NCBI GenBank assembly: GCA_002104935.1
Contig: MCGT01000035.1
Location: forward strand, 218,399-282,398
Length of the DNA: 64,000 nt
Direction of reading: 5' to 3'
Source: Hesseltinella vesiculosa
Lineage: Eukaryota > Mucoromycota > Mucoromycetes > Mucorales > Cunninghamellaceae
Shown here: positions 1 through 9,697 of the stretch, piece after piece
How the letters are laid out: every line of letters begins with the position of its first letter
How positions within the stretch are numbered: position 1 is the stretch's first letter
The notes under the pieces: generated by a model
What the model was told of the DNA's origin: nothing
What the model saw: the letters and a program-made list of their open reading frames with translations, nothing else
Databases searched by the model: none
Program-made: the position numbers and the translations under genes

Positions 1-398
1 GCCAGTCAAAATGTTGTCATTCAAAATGCGGTGTTTTACCATATCCCTCGTCAAAATTACCATTAATGCGACACTTTTTTTTTGCGACCGACTCCATATT
101 GTCTAGCTGTGAATGTCGCGTGCAGCTTCCTCCACTCATCCAATACCATCATTCAAGTCATTTATGCATTTCATAATTTCAAACTGCAGTAAAATTACTC
201 CATTTTTATGTGTATATGCGTTGCGGTATCTATGCTAGGAAATGCTGCAAACTTGCAGCGGCTCTAATAATAATAAAGAGCTCTAGTCAAAAAAGTATAG
301 GGTCTTCGGCTGCAGTGCATTGTAGGTGTTCGTGGCGGAACCAATTGCAGCGGAATGAGATATATACGAGGCTTTGGAGTCGAATTTTGAAATTCCAA
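1..398. other. left edge, no supported gene
   Basis: No reading frame here shows family features or convincing splice structure. The stretch is AT-rich. It forms the 3' flank of the small minus-strand gene that ends at 399. Confidence 0.4.
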
Positions 399-560
399 TC
401 AAGCACGGAGTGTAAAGTATTCTATGCGACCAACCAAGGCGTCTTGGATGACGACTTTCTTGGTTTTTGATGCAGCTTTGTTATCCTTGTTATCCTTGGA
501 GGAAGTAAGCTTGGGGAAGACACGCTTGGAGGATTTGCTAAAGATGTTTTTGAAAGCCAT
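399..560 (-). CDS. small basic protein, 53 aa (small-gene family, member A)
   Basis: One uninterrupted 53-codon frame on the minus strand, from ATG at 560 to TGA at 399. The protein is Lys/Ser-rich and begins MAFKNIFSKSSKRVFPK. That start matches the pattern M-[AV]-[FI]-x3-[FL]...K-R-[VM]-x-P found at the start of its neighbours. Its C-terminus (QDALVGRIEYFTLRA) resembles the C-terminus of the gene at 1311-1478. A TATA box lies 71 bp upstream of the ATG. It is divergent from the 1311 gene and is the first of five related small genes in 4 kb. I do not recognise a function. The TATA box and small basic product fit an inducible gene, but that is inference. The paralogy is the main reason to believe the gene is real. 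Confidence 0.65.
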   Translation of the reverse strand: MAFKNIFSKSSKRVFPKLTSSKDNKDNKAASKTKKVVIQDALVGRIEYFTLRA

Positions 561-630
561 GGTCAGAGGGAGGAGACTTTGAGATTCTTAAAGAGAGGAT
601 TGGATCTTGCTTTTCTCAATCCCTGACAGG

Positions 631-639
631 CTTTTTATA
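631..639 (-). promoter_or_regulatory. TATA box of small gene A
   Basis: TATAAAAAG on the minus strand, 71 bp upstream of the ATG at 560. A run of about 25 T (plus strand) lies immediately upstream of it. The spacing matches that seen for small genes B, D and E. Confidence 0.6.
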
Positions 640-1226
640 GCACTTTTTTTTTTTTTTTTTTTTTTTTGACAATGAGTGATTTCGTGTTACCTGTAACTCG
701 ACCGTAACCTCGGATGGGATGGTCCGCCAATCAGGATATCTTTGTCATCTCATCTCCACACTTCCCTAAAATATTTGTCATCTTTGGGCACGCGCCTGCA
801 TTGCTGTGGGGCATGCGCCACAAATCACGTATCTTTTTTGTTTGTTTGTGCTTCTGCGGTTGCCAGCCACGTTATTCGTTTGATGTGCATACCCTTATCA
901 GCAAGATTAGATTGGCTGCGATTGGTAACCATTGCGTTGCTGTCATGGCCAAAAAAACAGTTATGTGTTGGGATGCAATAGTATGGCAATGAACTTCAGT
1001 AGACGCAGGTCAAGGTCTAAGTCGACAAGAGCGACACGCTCGGTTCTTTTTCGCGTTTGGATCATGAAGAACAAAATGAAAATTAAGGTTCAAATTATGA
1101 CTGACTGCCCAAAGAACTGTGCCAGGCTTACAAATGCTAGCGGAGATCAAGTGGAAGTTGCCCAGTTGGCGATCTCACCTTCCGAGGTCGCGGTCAACGA
1201 AGGGGGCTTGAAGTGGTTTAAAAACA
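640..1226. other. divergent intergenic region between small genes A and B
   Basis: It contains a long homopolymer tract at about 643-667 and several ATTGG/CCAAT-like pentamers (for example near 911). The overlapping short frames here show no family features and change frame freely, so I read the stretch as a shared upstream region. Confidence 0.4.
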
Positions 1227-1234
1227 TATAAAAG
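1227..1234 (+). promoter_or_regulatory. TATA box of small gene B
   Basis: TATAAAAG on the plus strand, 77 bp before the ATG at 1311 and 50 bp before an upstream in-frame ATG at 1284. The 77 bp spacing matches the family and favours the 1311 start. An AGGGG motif follows directly. Confidence 0.65.
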
Positions 1235-1310
1235 AGGGGTGTCCGACTCGGTGTAAAAGGAATCAGCTAACTCCCCTCAAGAAATGCATTCCCAAGAATC
1301 TCTAAAGAAA

Positions 1311-1478
1311 ATGGTTTTTAAGGTCTTCCACAGTGGCAAACGTGTCAGTCCTCAAGCTGCCCTTAGTTCTTCCAAGGATACTTGCAAAACAAAAGTAGCC
1401 AAGAAGTTGACCAGAGAAGAAGACTCAGCACTTTACTTGGAAGCTCGTTACCATTACTTTTCCGTGGGTCGCATGTGA
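1311..1478 (+). CDS. small basic protein, 55 aa (small-gene family, member B)
   Basis: Single-exon frame ending in TGA at 1478. I chose ATG 1311 rather than the in-frame ATG at 1284 for two reasons. It gives an N-terminus (MVFKVFHSGKRVSPQ) that aligns with member A, and it places the TATA box at the family-typical distance. The middle is Ser/Lys-rich (SSSKDTCKTK) and the C-terminus (ARYHYFSVGRM) aligns with member A's EYFTLRA end. Members A and B thus form one subtype and C, D and E another, sharing only the N-terminal motif. Function unknown. There is no signal peptide or membrane segment. The protein is probably cytosolic or nuclear and disordered (inference). Confidence 0.6.
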   Translation: MVFKVFHSGKRVSPQAALSSSKDTCKTKVAKKLTREEDSALYLEARYHYFSVGRM

Positions 1479-1836
1479 TTTTTTTTTCACCGTCGTTTAC
1501 ATGGCTCCATTCATCTGCATTTCCATCGTACATAGCCTTGCCTTTGTCGATTCATTTCCTTCTATCATAAATACCAATAAAGTGATCGCATCATCAACAA
1601 TTAGATCAAGAATGAAGCGGTGAGAGGCGCATGATCTGTCATTTCTTTTTTACTGCCAATGATTCTCTCGCTGGTAAGCTGCAAACCAATTTTTTTCCAG
1701 CTAGCACGTGTCATTTGACAGCAAGTCATAGGGTTTATTGAGAGGAAACACTGGTGGGGAAGAAAAAAAGTGTACAATGAGCCAAATGCAGCAGAGGGTA
1801 CAGGCAAGTGGTAGAAGGTTGATCGCACACGCAGAC

Positions 1837-2181
1837 TTAAGCACCGGTGTTGGTAGCATCCTTGCCACCACGTTGATGGGAGGCTTCAGGACCCATGGGA
1901 TCAATGGAATGGTCAGGCACGCCGTGGGTATTGTTCATGGGGTCTTTGTAGGGACGGGTGGGTTGATGGTGGGTGTTGCTCATAGGGTCAACAGAGGGGC
2001 TAGGAGGGCCATGATTGTTGCTCATGGGATCGTTAAATCGACCTTCAACATCGGCATGGCTGCTGGTGCGCATGGGATCATTCATGTACCTTGGTGATTC
2101 TCCATTGTTGGCTGCTCCATGCTGTCCATCAGTGGAAGAGTGCTTACCAAACAATTTGGCCAAAGGGTTATGGATGGTCAT
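1837..2181 (-). CDS. DPM-repeat small protein, 114 aa (family member C)
   Basis: Single-exon minus-strand gene. The N-terminus (MTIHNPLAKLFGKHSS) is a divergent form of the family start. The rest consists of five DPM units whose Asp residues fall at about 35, 51, 65, 80 and 94, so the period is 14-16 residues. Units read DPMRTSSHADVEGRF, DPMSNNHG..., DPMSNTHH..., DPMNNTHG... and DPMG. The protein ends in KDATNTGA, the same TNTGA tail as D and E. It is rich in Asn, His, Pro and Asp, with no hydrophobic core, so it is probably disordered. Compared with D and E (two units each), C carries three extra internal units, a clear tandem expansion. I see no clear TATA box upstream, unlike the other members. 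Function unknown. Confidence 0.75.
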   Translation of the reverse strand: MTIHNPLAKLFGKHSSTDGQHGAANNGESPRYMNDPMRTSSHADVEGRFNDPMSNNHGPPSPSVDPMSNTHHQPTRPYKDPMNNTHGVPDHSIDPMGPEASHQRGGKDATNTGA

Positions 2182-2888
2182 ATTCTTGGAAGAAAAAGAC
2201 TGCTGTAAAAAATTGACCGATCAGGTTATGTACTTTTCATGTCCGAAACGTTTTTCCGCCACCAACGGCTGAAGGGATCAAAGAAAGAAAGTGACACCTG
2301 CGGGGGTTGCCTTTTTTGCAAGCGAGTCACATGCCACTGGAACAACGTTTTAGAGCCTCCTTTTTTATTTTTTGTTTTTTAGTTTTAGATTTCATTGATC
2401 GTGATGCAAAGAACGATGATGCAAACTGGCCTGGCTTGGGGATGGTTTATCACTTATCATGTACTCAGTTCATCTATGATCTCGCGTCAGAAGGAAGGAA
2501 AAAATACCCATGGTCAGGGTGCAAAGATAAGAGGGCCAAGCCAGGTTGAGATTTTACTCTTTTTAATCGTTACAGTATTTGATTTTGGACCGTCATTTCA
2601 CCAATGAGATAAAGTAAAACCGAGCACGTCAGTGTTGATGCCATTGCCATGGAAGCCGAAAAAGCTAACAATGCGGCCATGAAAGAGCACCACAGACGCC
2701 TTTCTTTTTCCTTAGGCTTTCGAATCACTTGCGTGAAAAGGCTTCTTTCCAGACGTCCGCCAAACGTGGCAACCAGTGAATAAATACAGGAAGAATAATT
2801 GAGGGAATTTATTTAATGGGTATGTTATAGAGTGTCTATGTAGCGATAAGTGATAGGAAATCTGATACGACGTTGATAGGCAAACTTT
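2182..2888. other. intergenic between small genes C and D
   Basis: Upstream region of gene C and 3' flank of gene D, both on the minus strand. It holds T-runs around 2360-2375 but no convincing TATA box or additional gene. Confidence 0.4.
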
Positions 2889-3107
2889 TTAAGCACCAGT
2901 GTTGGTTACGTCCTTGCCGGGATTTCGGTAGTAGAGGCGAGCACCCATGGGGTCAAGGTACTGACCGACAGTATCAGGGTGACGGGTGGTGCGCATGGGG
3001 TCTTTCAGAAACTTGGTTTCGGCCAAACGGTCGTTGACTTGAGAGCCATTGCTATGGGCAGGAGTGACACGCTTGGTCCATTTGTTCAAGAGGGATTCAA
3101 AGGCCAT
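2889..3107 (-). CDS. DPM-motif small protein, 72 aa (family member D)
   Basis: Single-exon minus-strand gene. The N-terminus MAFESLLNKWTKRVTP matches the family start motif. After a short polar linker come FLKDPMRTTRHPDTVGQY and LDPMGARLYYRNPGKD, and the protein ends in VTNTGA. The two DPM Asp residues are at 36 and 52, the same 16-residue spacing as in C and E. A TATA box lies 84 bp upstream, with an 8-T run between it and the ATG. The close match with member E over about 40 C-terminal residues makes this a confident coding call despite its size. Function unknown. Confidence 0.75.
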   Translation of the reverse strand: MAFESLLNKWTKRVTPAHSNGSQVNDRLAETKFLKDPMRTTRHPDTVGQYLDPMGARLYYRNPGKDVTNTGA

Positions 3108-3190
3108 GGTAGAAATTTAGAAGTTCTTCTTGGAAGAGAGGAGGGTAGATCGAATTGATTTGGTTTTTTTTTCATGTCGCAACAAGATGC

Positions 3191-3200
3191 GCTTTTATAC
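3191..3200 (-). promoter_or_regulatory. TATA box of small gene D
   Basis: GTATAAAAGC on the minus strand, 84 bp upstream of the ATG at 3107. The same decamer core precedes member E. Confidence 0.6.
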
Positions 3201-3779
3201 AGAGGAAAATGGGATCGCAGCAGAAACGTTTATCCGGAAAGAAGGAGTGCAGAAAATGAGCCAAGCCCGCTGGTGGATCAACGTTTTTTCGACACCCTTT
3301 GTGATACCTATATTTTCTTTGTCATGCAATTGCCGTGCATCATTCCTCGCAAAATAATGCGCAGATGACTACTCATTGGGCGGCCAATGAAGGCTTGGTG
3401 ACAAAGATTCGCGACAAGGAACATCATCTATTGATATTAAGCAGCATTGGCGCAGCTGGCCGACTTTTTCATACTCTCTTTATTATTTCATACTGAGCAG
3501 CAACATGCCTTTTTATGGTCAATACTGCTATGTCTTTTTATTGTTTTGTGATTTCCGTAACAATTCTACCAAGCCATTAGAACGCCCGGGAAGGGAAGCG
3601 GCAACGAAAAAAAAAAAAAAAAAAATAGACCGAAAAATTAGCGCAAAATTAAAAATAGGAAAGCAAGGTAAGATCTAGTTTATTGGTATCGATGGATAAG
3701 AATATTAGAATAGATAGTGGTTAAGTAATGAAGGATGGAGATATGTGATATGCAGTGTGGTTTTTAAAAGTGAAACGCT
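3201..3779. other. intergenic between small genes D and E
   Basis: Contains an A-run at about 3607-3624. No frame with family features is visible. It is the promoter region of D and the 3' flank of E. Confidence 0.4.
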
Positions 3780-4013
3780 TTAGGCGCCAGTGTTGGTGCA
3801 GTCATAGCCAGAGTGATATGATGTGCGAGCACCCATGGGATCCACAAATCGGCCAACGACGTCAGGGCTTCGGCTTGTGCGGAAAGGGTCCTTCAAAAAC
3901 TTGGTGTTAGCAGACATGGGAGCAATGCCTTGGGATTCGTGAGTGGAATTGCTGGGAGAAGAGTTGGGAGTCATGCGTTTGGCAAGCTTCTTGAAAAAGG
4001 TGTTGATGGCCAT
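3780..4013 (-). CDS. DPM-motif small protein, 77 aa (family member E)
   Basis: Single-exon minus-strand gene. It starts MAINTFFKKLAKRMTPNSS (family motif), then a Ser/Asn-rich linker, FLKDPFRTSRSPDVVGRF, VDPMGARTSYHSGYD and a CTNTGA tail. The DPF/DPM Asp residues are at 42 and 58. It aligns with member D over nearly its whole length. A TATA box sits 77 bp upstream, and a perfect inverted repeat lies a further 72 bp upstream of that. There is no signal peptide, membrane segment or catalytic motif. Function unknown. Confidence 0.75.
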   Translation of the reverse strand: MAINTFFKKLAKRMTPNSSPSNSTHESQGIAPMSANTKFLKDPFRTSRSPDVVGRFVDPMGARTSYHSGYDCTNTGA

Positions 4014-4089
4014 TGTTAAGATAAATTTGTATTTAAGATGAGAAGTGGATTGGTATTTTTTTTTTTTTTTTCATTTGGGCATTGGGTTG

Positions 4090-4097
4090 CTTTTATA
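4090..4097 (-). promoter_or_regulatory. TATA box of small gene E
   Basis: TATAAAAG on the minus strand, 77 bp upstream of the ATG at 4013. A run of about 20 T lies between the TATA box and the ATG. Confidence 0.6.
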
Positions 4098-4168
4098 CAT
4101 TTTTCATTTTCTAACCCAGAACCTTTAACCGAGAGGCTGACACACCCCTTTTAGAAACACCTCTTGGA

Positions 4169-4190
4169 ATCGCTTCAATGTTGAAGCGAT
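4169..4190. promoter_or_regulatory. perfect palindrome upstream of small gene E
   Basis: Inverted repeat with 10-bp arms ATCGCTTCAA and TTGAAGCGAT around a 2-bp spacer (TG). It lies 156-177 bp upstream of the start of member E and about 72 bp beyond its TATA box. The position and symmetry suggest a dimeric transcription-factor site. The TTC...GAA half-sites recall heat-shock elements, but the spacing is not canonical. Confidence 0.45.
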
Positions 4191-5225
4191 GTCGGGGATT
4201 CAATACCGATCCGTTGCATAATGACCATCCAAACAAGAAAAGGTGTCAGAACTTGCGTAGCCATGGGTGATTTTTTGATTATTTCATTTTATTATTTATT
4301 TAATTATATTTTAGCATGTCGCCCATAGCTCCCACTGTAAAAAAAAATCGAGACACAGGCATGGAGTGATCCGTGGTGGACGTCCTCCCTTGAAAAAAAT
4401 TCTCGTTCTCGGCAAATGGTTTTGTAGAGCCAATCGTATTGCTCCGCCTAATCGTTGTTACCAATCTGATTTGCTCATCGCTTGGGTTTTTTTCGCGATT
4501 GACACACAGTGACAAATCAGTTGGCTGCGGGTAAGCACGGTTGTTTTTAACTAGGGTCGCGGGCGTTTTTTTTTTTTTTTTTCATTACCGGGCTCGTGGT
4601 CTCGTTGAATCTCAACTTTTTGGTTTATTTGATTCGGGAGGATATGGCAGGGAATAGCAGAAGGCACGTGCTAATTCGGAGTGATCAACCGTACAGTGGT
4701 GAATTGGTACTGGAAGGTCGAGTGAAGTATCGATGAGGCGTGAATTAAAGAGGTAAGGTTCTCTTGGCTTTGATAAAAAAAAAGTAGATCGTTGTCAGTC
4801 ATTTTTGAGCGACCATTCTGGAATTTTGCATGGTTCAAACATTCACAAGAGATACGATGCTGAATACATCGAGCCCATCTGTGAAGATCACCAAGCCAGA
4901 TAACGTTTTGACACCACCAATCCGCCAGCCAAAACCGAAGAAGTCCGACATCGATGTCATTCCGTGCAGTAGGGCACATTCACGCCAGTGCTGATAGTGA
5001 CAAGGCTTACTTAATTTTCTTTTCTTTTTTTTTTTTTTTACTAGTGCAGAGTTGTCTTAGCTTTCTTCGTAGATAATGCCTGGTCTAAAAAACAACCGTG
5101 TAGCAAGGGTACAAGCTTCAGTTAACATGGGCTCCACTGAAAAAATATGCAATAGGCTACTTGTTTTATTTTTCACAAGAAAGTCGCTAATAAAAACAAA
5201 TAAAAAATAAAAAAAAAAGAGTGGC
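4191..5225. other. intergenic, no supported gene
   Basis: Holds T-runs at about 4566-4582 and 5027-5039. A 102-codon minus-strand frame at 4671-4979 shows no family features, so I do not call it. Confidence 0.4.
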
Positions 5226-7957
5226 CTAGTCAGCAGTGGATGTTGATCCATTGCCAAGGGCTGTCTTGTCGACTTTCCAGATGCGAGAAGCATACTGACC
5301 AATGGAGCGATCGGAGGAGAAGAAACCCATGCCGGCGGTGCAACGAATGGATTTGGCAGCCCAGGCGGCTTTTTGCAAGAAGAGAGCATCAACGTCGTTC
5401 TGACGTTTGATGTAGGCATCAAAGTCTTCAGAGATCAAGTAAAAGTCGCCACCGTACGTCAAGGTGTCAATGAGTGGGTTGAAAATCGAGGCGTCGCCAA
5501 AGACGCCGGCTTGGATGGCATCCAACACTGATTGCAGGTTGGCATCCAGCAGCACGCCATGGTATTTCTGAGCATGGCGAATGTCGGCCACTTGGTCAGC
5601 GAGGGTACCGAACAAGAAGATGTTGTCTTCACCAATCTCATCGCGAATTTCAATGTTGGCGCCATCGACGGTACCGAGGATCAGGCCACCGTTGATAACG
5701 AACTTCATGTTAGAGGTGCCCGAAGCTTCGGTGCCAGCGGTGGAGATGTGTTGGGAAATGTCGCTGGCAGGCACGATTTTTTCGGCAAGGGACACGTTGT
5801 AGTCGGGTAGGTAGACCACCTTGAGATGGTCGTCGATCACAGGGTCGTTGTTGACCACGTCAGCGACGCTGTTGATGAGCTTGATGACCAGCTTCGCAAT
5901 AGCATAGCCGGGCGCGGCCTTGCCGCCAAAGATGACCACGCGAGGGGGTACACGGCGACGAGCTTCAGGCGACATTTGCAGAAGCACACGGTAGCGGTGG
6001 ATCACACCCAGGATGTTGAGGAACTGGCGCTTGTATTCATGCATGCGCTTGACTTGGATGTCAAACAGGGCGCGCGGGTCGACAGTCAGGCCGCAGTCGT
6101 CGCGGATCCATTGCGTCAAGCGCACCTTGTTGGCGTACTTGATGGCCATCCATTGCTGCTGGAATTCGAGATTGTCGGCAAATGGCGCAAGTTTCTGGAG
6201 CTGAGGAAGATCAGCCACCCAGTCCTCGGAGCCAAGGGTATGGGTGATTAGGTCGCGCAGGCCCGGGTTAGCCTGGTACAGCCATCGGCGAGGAGAGATG
6301 CCGTTGGTGATGTTGATGAACTTGTCTTTACCATAGTACAGGCTAAAGTCGTTGAACAGCTCCTTGACAACAAGTTCCGAGTGAAGGGCTGCCACTCCAT
6401 TGACCGAATGGGAGCCCACGACTGCGAGAAACGCCATCCGTACCTGCTGGGGACTGGCTTCTTCAATGATGGACACCCGGTTGAGCAGATCTCGATCACC
6501 AGGGAATTTTTCCTCGACTTTTTGCAAAAAGAACAAGTTCAGGTCATAGATAATCTGCATATGTCGAGGCAACACCTGTATGCCACCCGTAAAAAAAAAA
6601 AAAGGTGTCAGGGTTGACTCTTTTCTATTCGTAGCCGAGGGTTTACCTTTTCCATGACGTAGATGGGCCATTTTTCCAAGGCTTCGGGTAGGACGGTGTG
6701 GTTGGTAAAGGCAAAGGTGCGGGTGACGATGTCCCAGGCGTCGTCCCAGGCCAAGCCCTCGACATCGACCAAAATGCGCTGCAGTTCAGGAATGGCCAGG
6801 GTAGGGTGGGTGTCGTTGAGCTGAAAGGCAACCTTGTTTGGGAATTCCGACCATGGGCAGCGGTAGCGTTTGAAGCGATGGACCACGTCTTGTACACTGG
6901 CGCTGACAAAGAAGTACTCTTGCTTGAGGCGCAATTCCTTGCCGGCTTGGTGGTTATCGTTCGGGTAGAGCACCGACGTCAGCAAGAAGGCATCCTTGAG
7001 ACTGGCAATGGATTGGTCATAGTTGCCTTGGTTGAAGGCATCCAGGTCAAAGCCGCCATGGTGGGGTGGCTGGCTGGCCCAGAGCCGGATGTTGCCACAA
7101 AAGCCATCTTTCCCCGGCACCGGAACGTCGTAGGCGACAGCGCGGATCTTGTGATCGCTTTCCCAAAAGAGGCGGGATTCGCCCTTGTCGTTCATCTTGG
7201 TGGCGACATAGCCATAGAATTGCACGTCGTATTTGATGTCACGAGGGAATTCCCAGGGATGGTGGCGCATCAGCCAGTCGTCGGGGGCTTCGACCTGGAA
7301 TCCTTGTTGCACAGATTGGCGGAAGAGACCGTATTGATAGCGCAGGCCATAGCCCCACATTGGCAAATCCAATGCAGCGGCGGCGTCCATATAACAGGCA
7401 GCAAGACGGCCCAGACCACCGTTGCCTAGGGCAGGGTCGCGTTCTTGTTCCAGAAGATCTTCGAGACGGAAGCCAAGGCCCTGGACGGCTTCTTGGTACG
7501 CGGTCTTCATGTGCAGCGCCAGCATGGCATTGTCCAAGGCGCGGCCAAGTAGAAATTCCATCGAAAGGTAGTAGACCCGCTTGGGGTTATCTTTGCGGTA
7601 GCGCTGTTGAGTGCGGTTCCAGTCGAGGAGCAGTTTGTCGGCCATGGAGTGGGCTAGGGCTTGATAGACAGCGACCTTTTCCAAGTTATGCTGGGTCCGG
7701 AACAGGCTGGCGTTCATATGGTAGGCAATCGAGGCTTGCAAGGACGCAACATCCGTCTGTTGATTGGCCAGAGGCGATTGTTCCAGGGCTTTACCCCATT
7801 GATCGAGGTATTCGTCCTGGAGCTTTTCATGCGTGGGCGTGGACGGCACGGTGCTGGCAGGCACAAGTTCTAGGTCGTCGTCATGAATCACAATGTTGGT
7901 TAGTCGCCTTGTCAGCTTGGGCATGGACAGGCGCCTTTGTGGCGTGGGGCGGGTCAT
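5226..7957 (-). CDS. GPH1: glycogen phosphorylase, 886 aa
   Basis: Two exons, 6647-7957 and 5226-6575, separated by a 71-bp GT-AG intron with a T13 run before the acceptor. The join reads VMEK then VLPRHMQIIYDLN, which is continuous with the family. The enzyme releases glucose-1-phosphate from glycogen using pyridoxal phosphate. Visible landmarks are the glycogen-phosphorylase core (YYLSMEFLLGRAL, GNGGLGRLAACY, DIQVKRMHEYKRQ) and the PLP-lysine motif EASGTSNMKF with Lys at about 728. Length fits fungal GPH1. The N-terminus contains RRLS (8-11) and RRLT (17-20), both protein-kinase-A consensus sites. Fungal phosphorylase is known to be controlled by N-terminal phosphorylation, so cAMP-linked control is likely. 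It is divergent from PUS3. Confidence 0.97.
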
Positions 7958-8300
7958 TCTTGTACAAAAGAGTCAAATAAAGCAGTGGGAAAAAGAAAAA
8001 GGGCAAGAAGAAAGCGAGTAAAAAAAAAAAAAAAGCGGGTCGCCTTTTTTTTATGTGCTTTTTTTTTTCACAGACCCAACAAAAGATTTGTTGTTGCCCC
8101 TTTCTCCTTATATTATAATTTGACACAGGGTTTATTTTTATTGTTTTTATTTTATTCACACACAAAAACAAGATCGGCACTCCCATACATTAAAAACAGT
8201 TGATCTAGTTATTCCATTTCTCCTGCCCTTTGCATTTTGTACGTTTTGGTCTTTTCTTTTTTTTTTTTTTTGGTCCTAGGACTTGATTGATACCGAGGGA
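7958..8300. promoter_or_regulatory. divergent promoter region GPH1 / PUS3
   Basis: 343 bp between the two start codons. It carries an A-run at about 8021-8034, T-runs at about 8046-8053 and 8061-8069, and a long T-run at about 8258-8272 just before PUS3. No clear TATA box is seen for either gene. Confidence 0.5.
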
Positions 8301-9491
8301 ATGCTTCGTTCCTTGTTTCAACGGATATGGAAATCTAACGAAAAGTATGACACGTGGACACGCCAACAACTGATTGACCGACTCACGTTACTTGAAACGA
8401 GATCGACGACAACTTCAAAGCATTTGCCCCGGCGATGGATTGATCCGTCACAGTACCCTCAGCAGCGAGTCGCTTTCAAGGTGGCGTACATTGGCTGGCG
8501 TTATTTTGGCTTTGCTGCCCTCAAGGAAACTCAACAGACAGTCGAGGGCCAGCTGTTCCAGGCGCTGCAGAAGAGCCAGTTGATCCAAGATCCAGACTCG
8601 TGCAGGTTTACTCGGTGTGGTCGTACGGATCGTGGGGTCAGTGGTCTTGGTCAGGTGATTGCCCTGGATGTGCGTCAAAGTAAGGATCCGCTCAAACCTA
8701 TCCCGTACTTGGAAACCGTCAACGGGCTATTGCCGCCCGACATTCGGCTCTGGGCCTGGTCGCCTGTAGCTACCGACTTTCATGCTCGCTTCGATTGCCG
8801 GTCACGCACCTACAAGTATTTTTTCCAGCGTCAGGGTCTCGACATCGAAGCTATGCAGCTGGCCGCCAATGCCATGTTGGGGTCACACGACTTTCGGCAT
8901 TTTTGCAAACTCGATCCGGCCAAACAAACCAGCTACCAGCGCCGTCTGCTGTCATTGACACTGCAGCCCATCACCTCCGGTGGCTCCCAAACCGATGCGT
9001 ATGAAGCTGTGATTCAGGGCTCGGCCTTTTTGTGGCATCAAGTTCGGTGCATCATGTCGATCTTGTTTTTGGTGGGGCAACGCTTGGAATCACCCGACAT
9101 TGTACGACAATTGCTAAACACAGACCGCCTGGCTGGTAGACCCGACTATCCGTTGGCCAGTGAGCTACCATTGCTGTTGTATGATTGCCAATTTGATGAC
9201 CTGCCGTGGCAACATAGTCCGAAGCCCGAGCGACTGGAGCAGCATTGGCAGGACCTGTGGCAAGACCAATGGACCCGTGCTCAACTGTATGACACATTTG
9301 CCTCGACGATCACCCAGCCATCCACACATACCGCCAGACCATCTTCGACTGTTGTCCTTGGCGCTGGCAAATCCCTTCGTACATCACGTTATCGTCCCTT
9401 GATGGAACGGTCTCTTGCTGACTCGGAGCAAGTCAAGCGCGCAAAATATGAAGCCAAAAAACGACTCAAACAGCAAGGTGTCACATTGTAG
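8301..9491 (+). CDS. PUS3: tRNA pseudouridine(38/39) synthase, TruA family, 396 aa
   Basis: Single exon from ATG 8301 to TAG 9491. The frame extends 6 codons upstream only through a non-ATG codon, so 8301 is the start. The enzyme isomerises uridine at positions 38/39 of the tRNA anticodon arm. The key motif is CGRTDRGVSG with the catalytic Asp at about 110. Other TruA-family signatures are KVAYIGWRYFGF, DFHARFDCRSRTYKYFF and SAFLWHQVRCIMS. DEG1/PUS3 usually runs 400-480 aa, so this is a compact version. Unusually for this window it has no intron. Confidence 0.95.
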   Translation: MLRSLFQRIWKSNEKYDTWTRQQLIDRLTLLETRSTTTSKHLPRRWIDPSQYPQQRVAFKVAYIGWRYFGFAALKETQQTVEGQLFQALQKSQLIQDPDSCRFTRCGRTDRGVSGLGQVIALDVRQSKDPLKPIPYLETVNGLLPPDIRLWAWSPVATDFHARFDCRSRTYKYFFQRQGLDIEAMQLAANAMLGSHDFRHFCKLDPAKQTSYQRRLLSLTLQPITSGGSQTDAYEAVIQGSAFLWHQVRCIMSILFLVGQRLESPDIVRQLLNTDRLAGRPDYPLASELPLLLYDCQFDDLPWQHSPKPERLEQHWQDLWQDQWTRAQLYDTFASTITQPSTHTARPSSTVVLGAGKSLRTSRYRPLMERSLADSEQVKRAKYEAKKRLKQQGVTL

Positions 9492-9697
9492 ATTTTTTTG
9501 TATATATTTCAACTGCCAATCCTAGATTCTCATGGAGAAAAAAAAAATTTATTTACAAATGCTTGGCAATTATTGTAGAGAATGAGGGGGTGCGGGGAAG
9601 AGCAAAGGTGATGTGAATGATATATATATTTTTTTTTTTGAATATTTGATATTTGTTACGTCTAAAATAGTCAAGGGCAATTGGATAAAAAAAAGTT

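Noticed and set aside
4671..4979. 102-codon minus-strand frame
   Set aside because: Isolated, no recognisable motif, no plausible extension or splice partner.
6698..7429. 243-codon plus-strand frame antisense to glycogen phosphorylase
   Set aside because: Shadow of the real gene. No family features, and it is explained by codon bias on the opposite strand.
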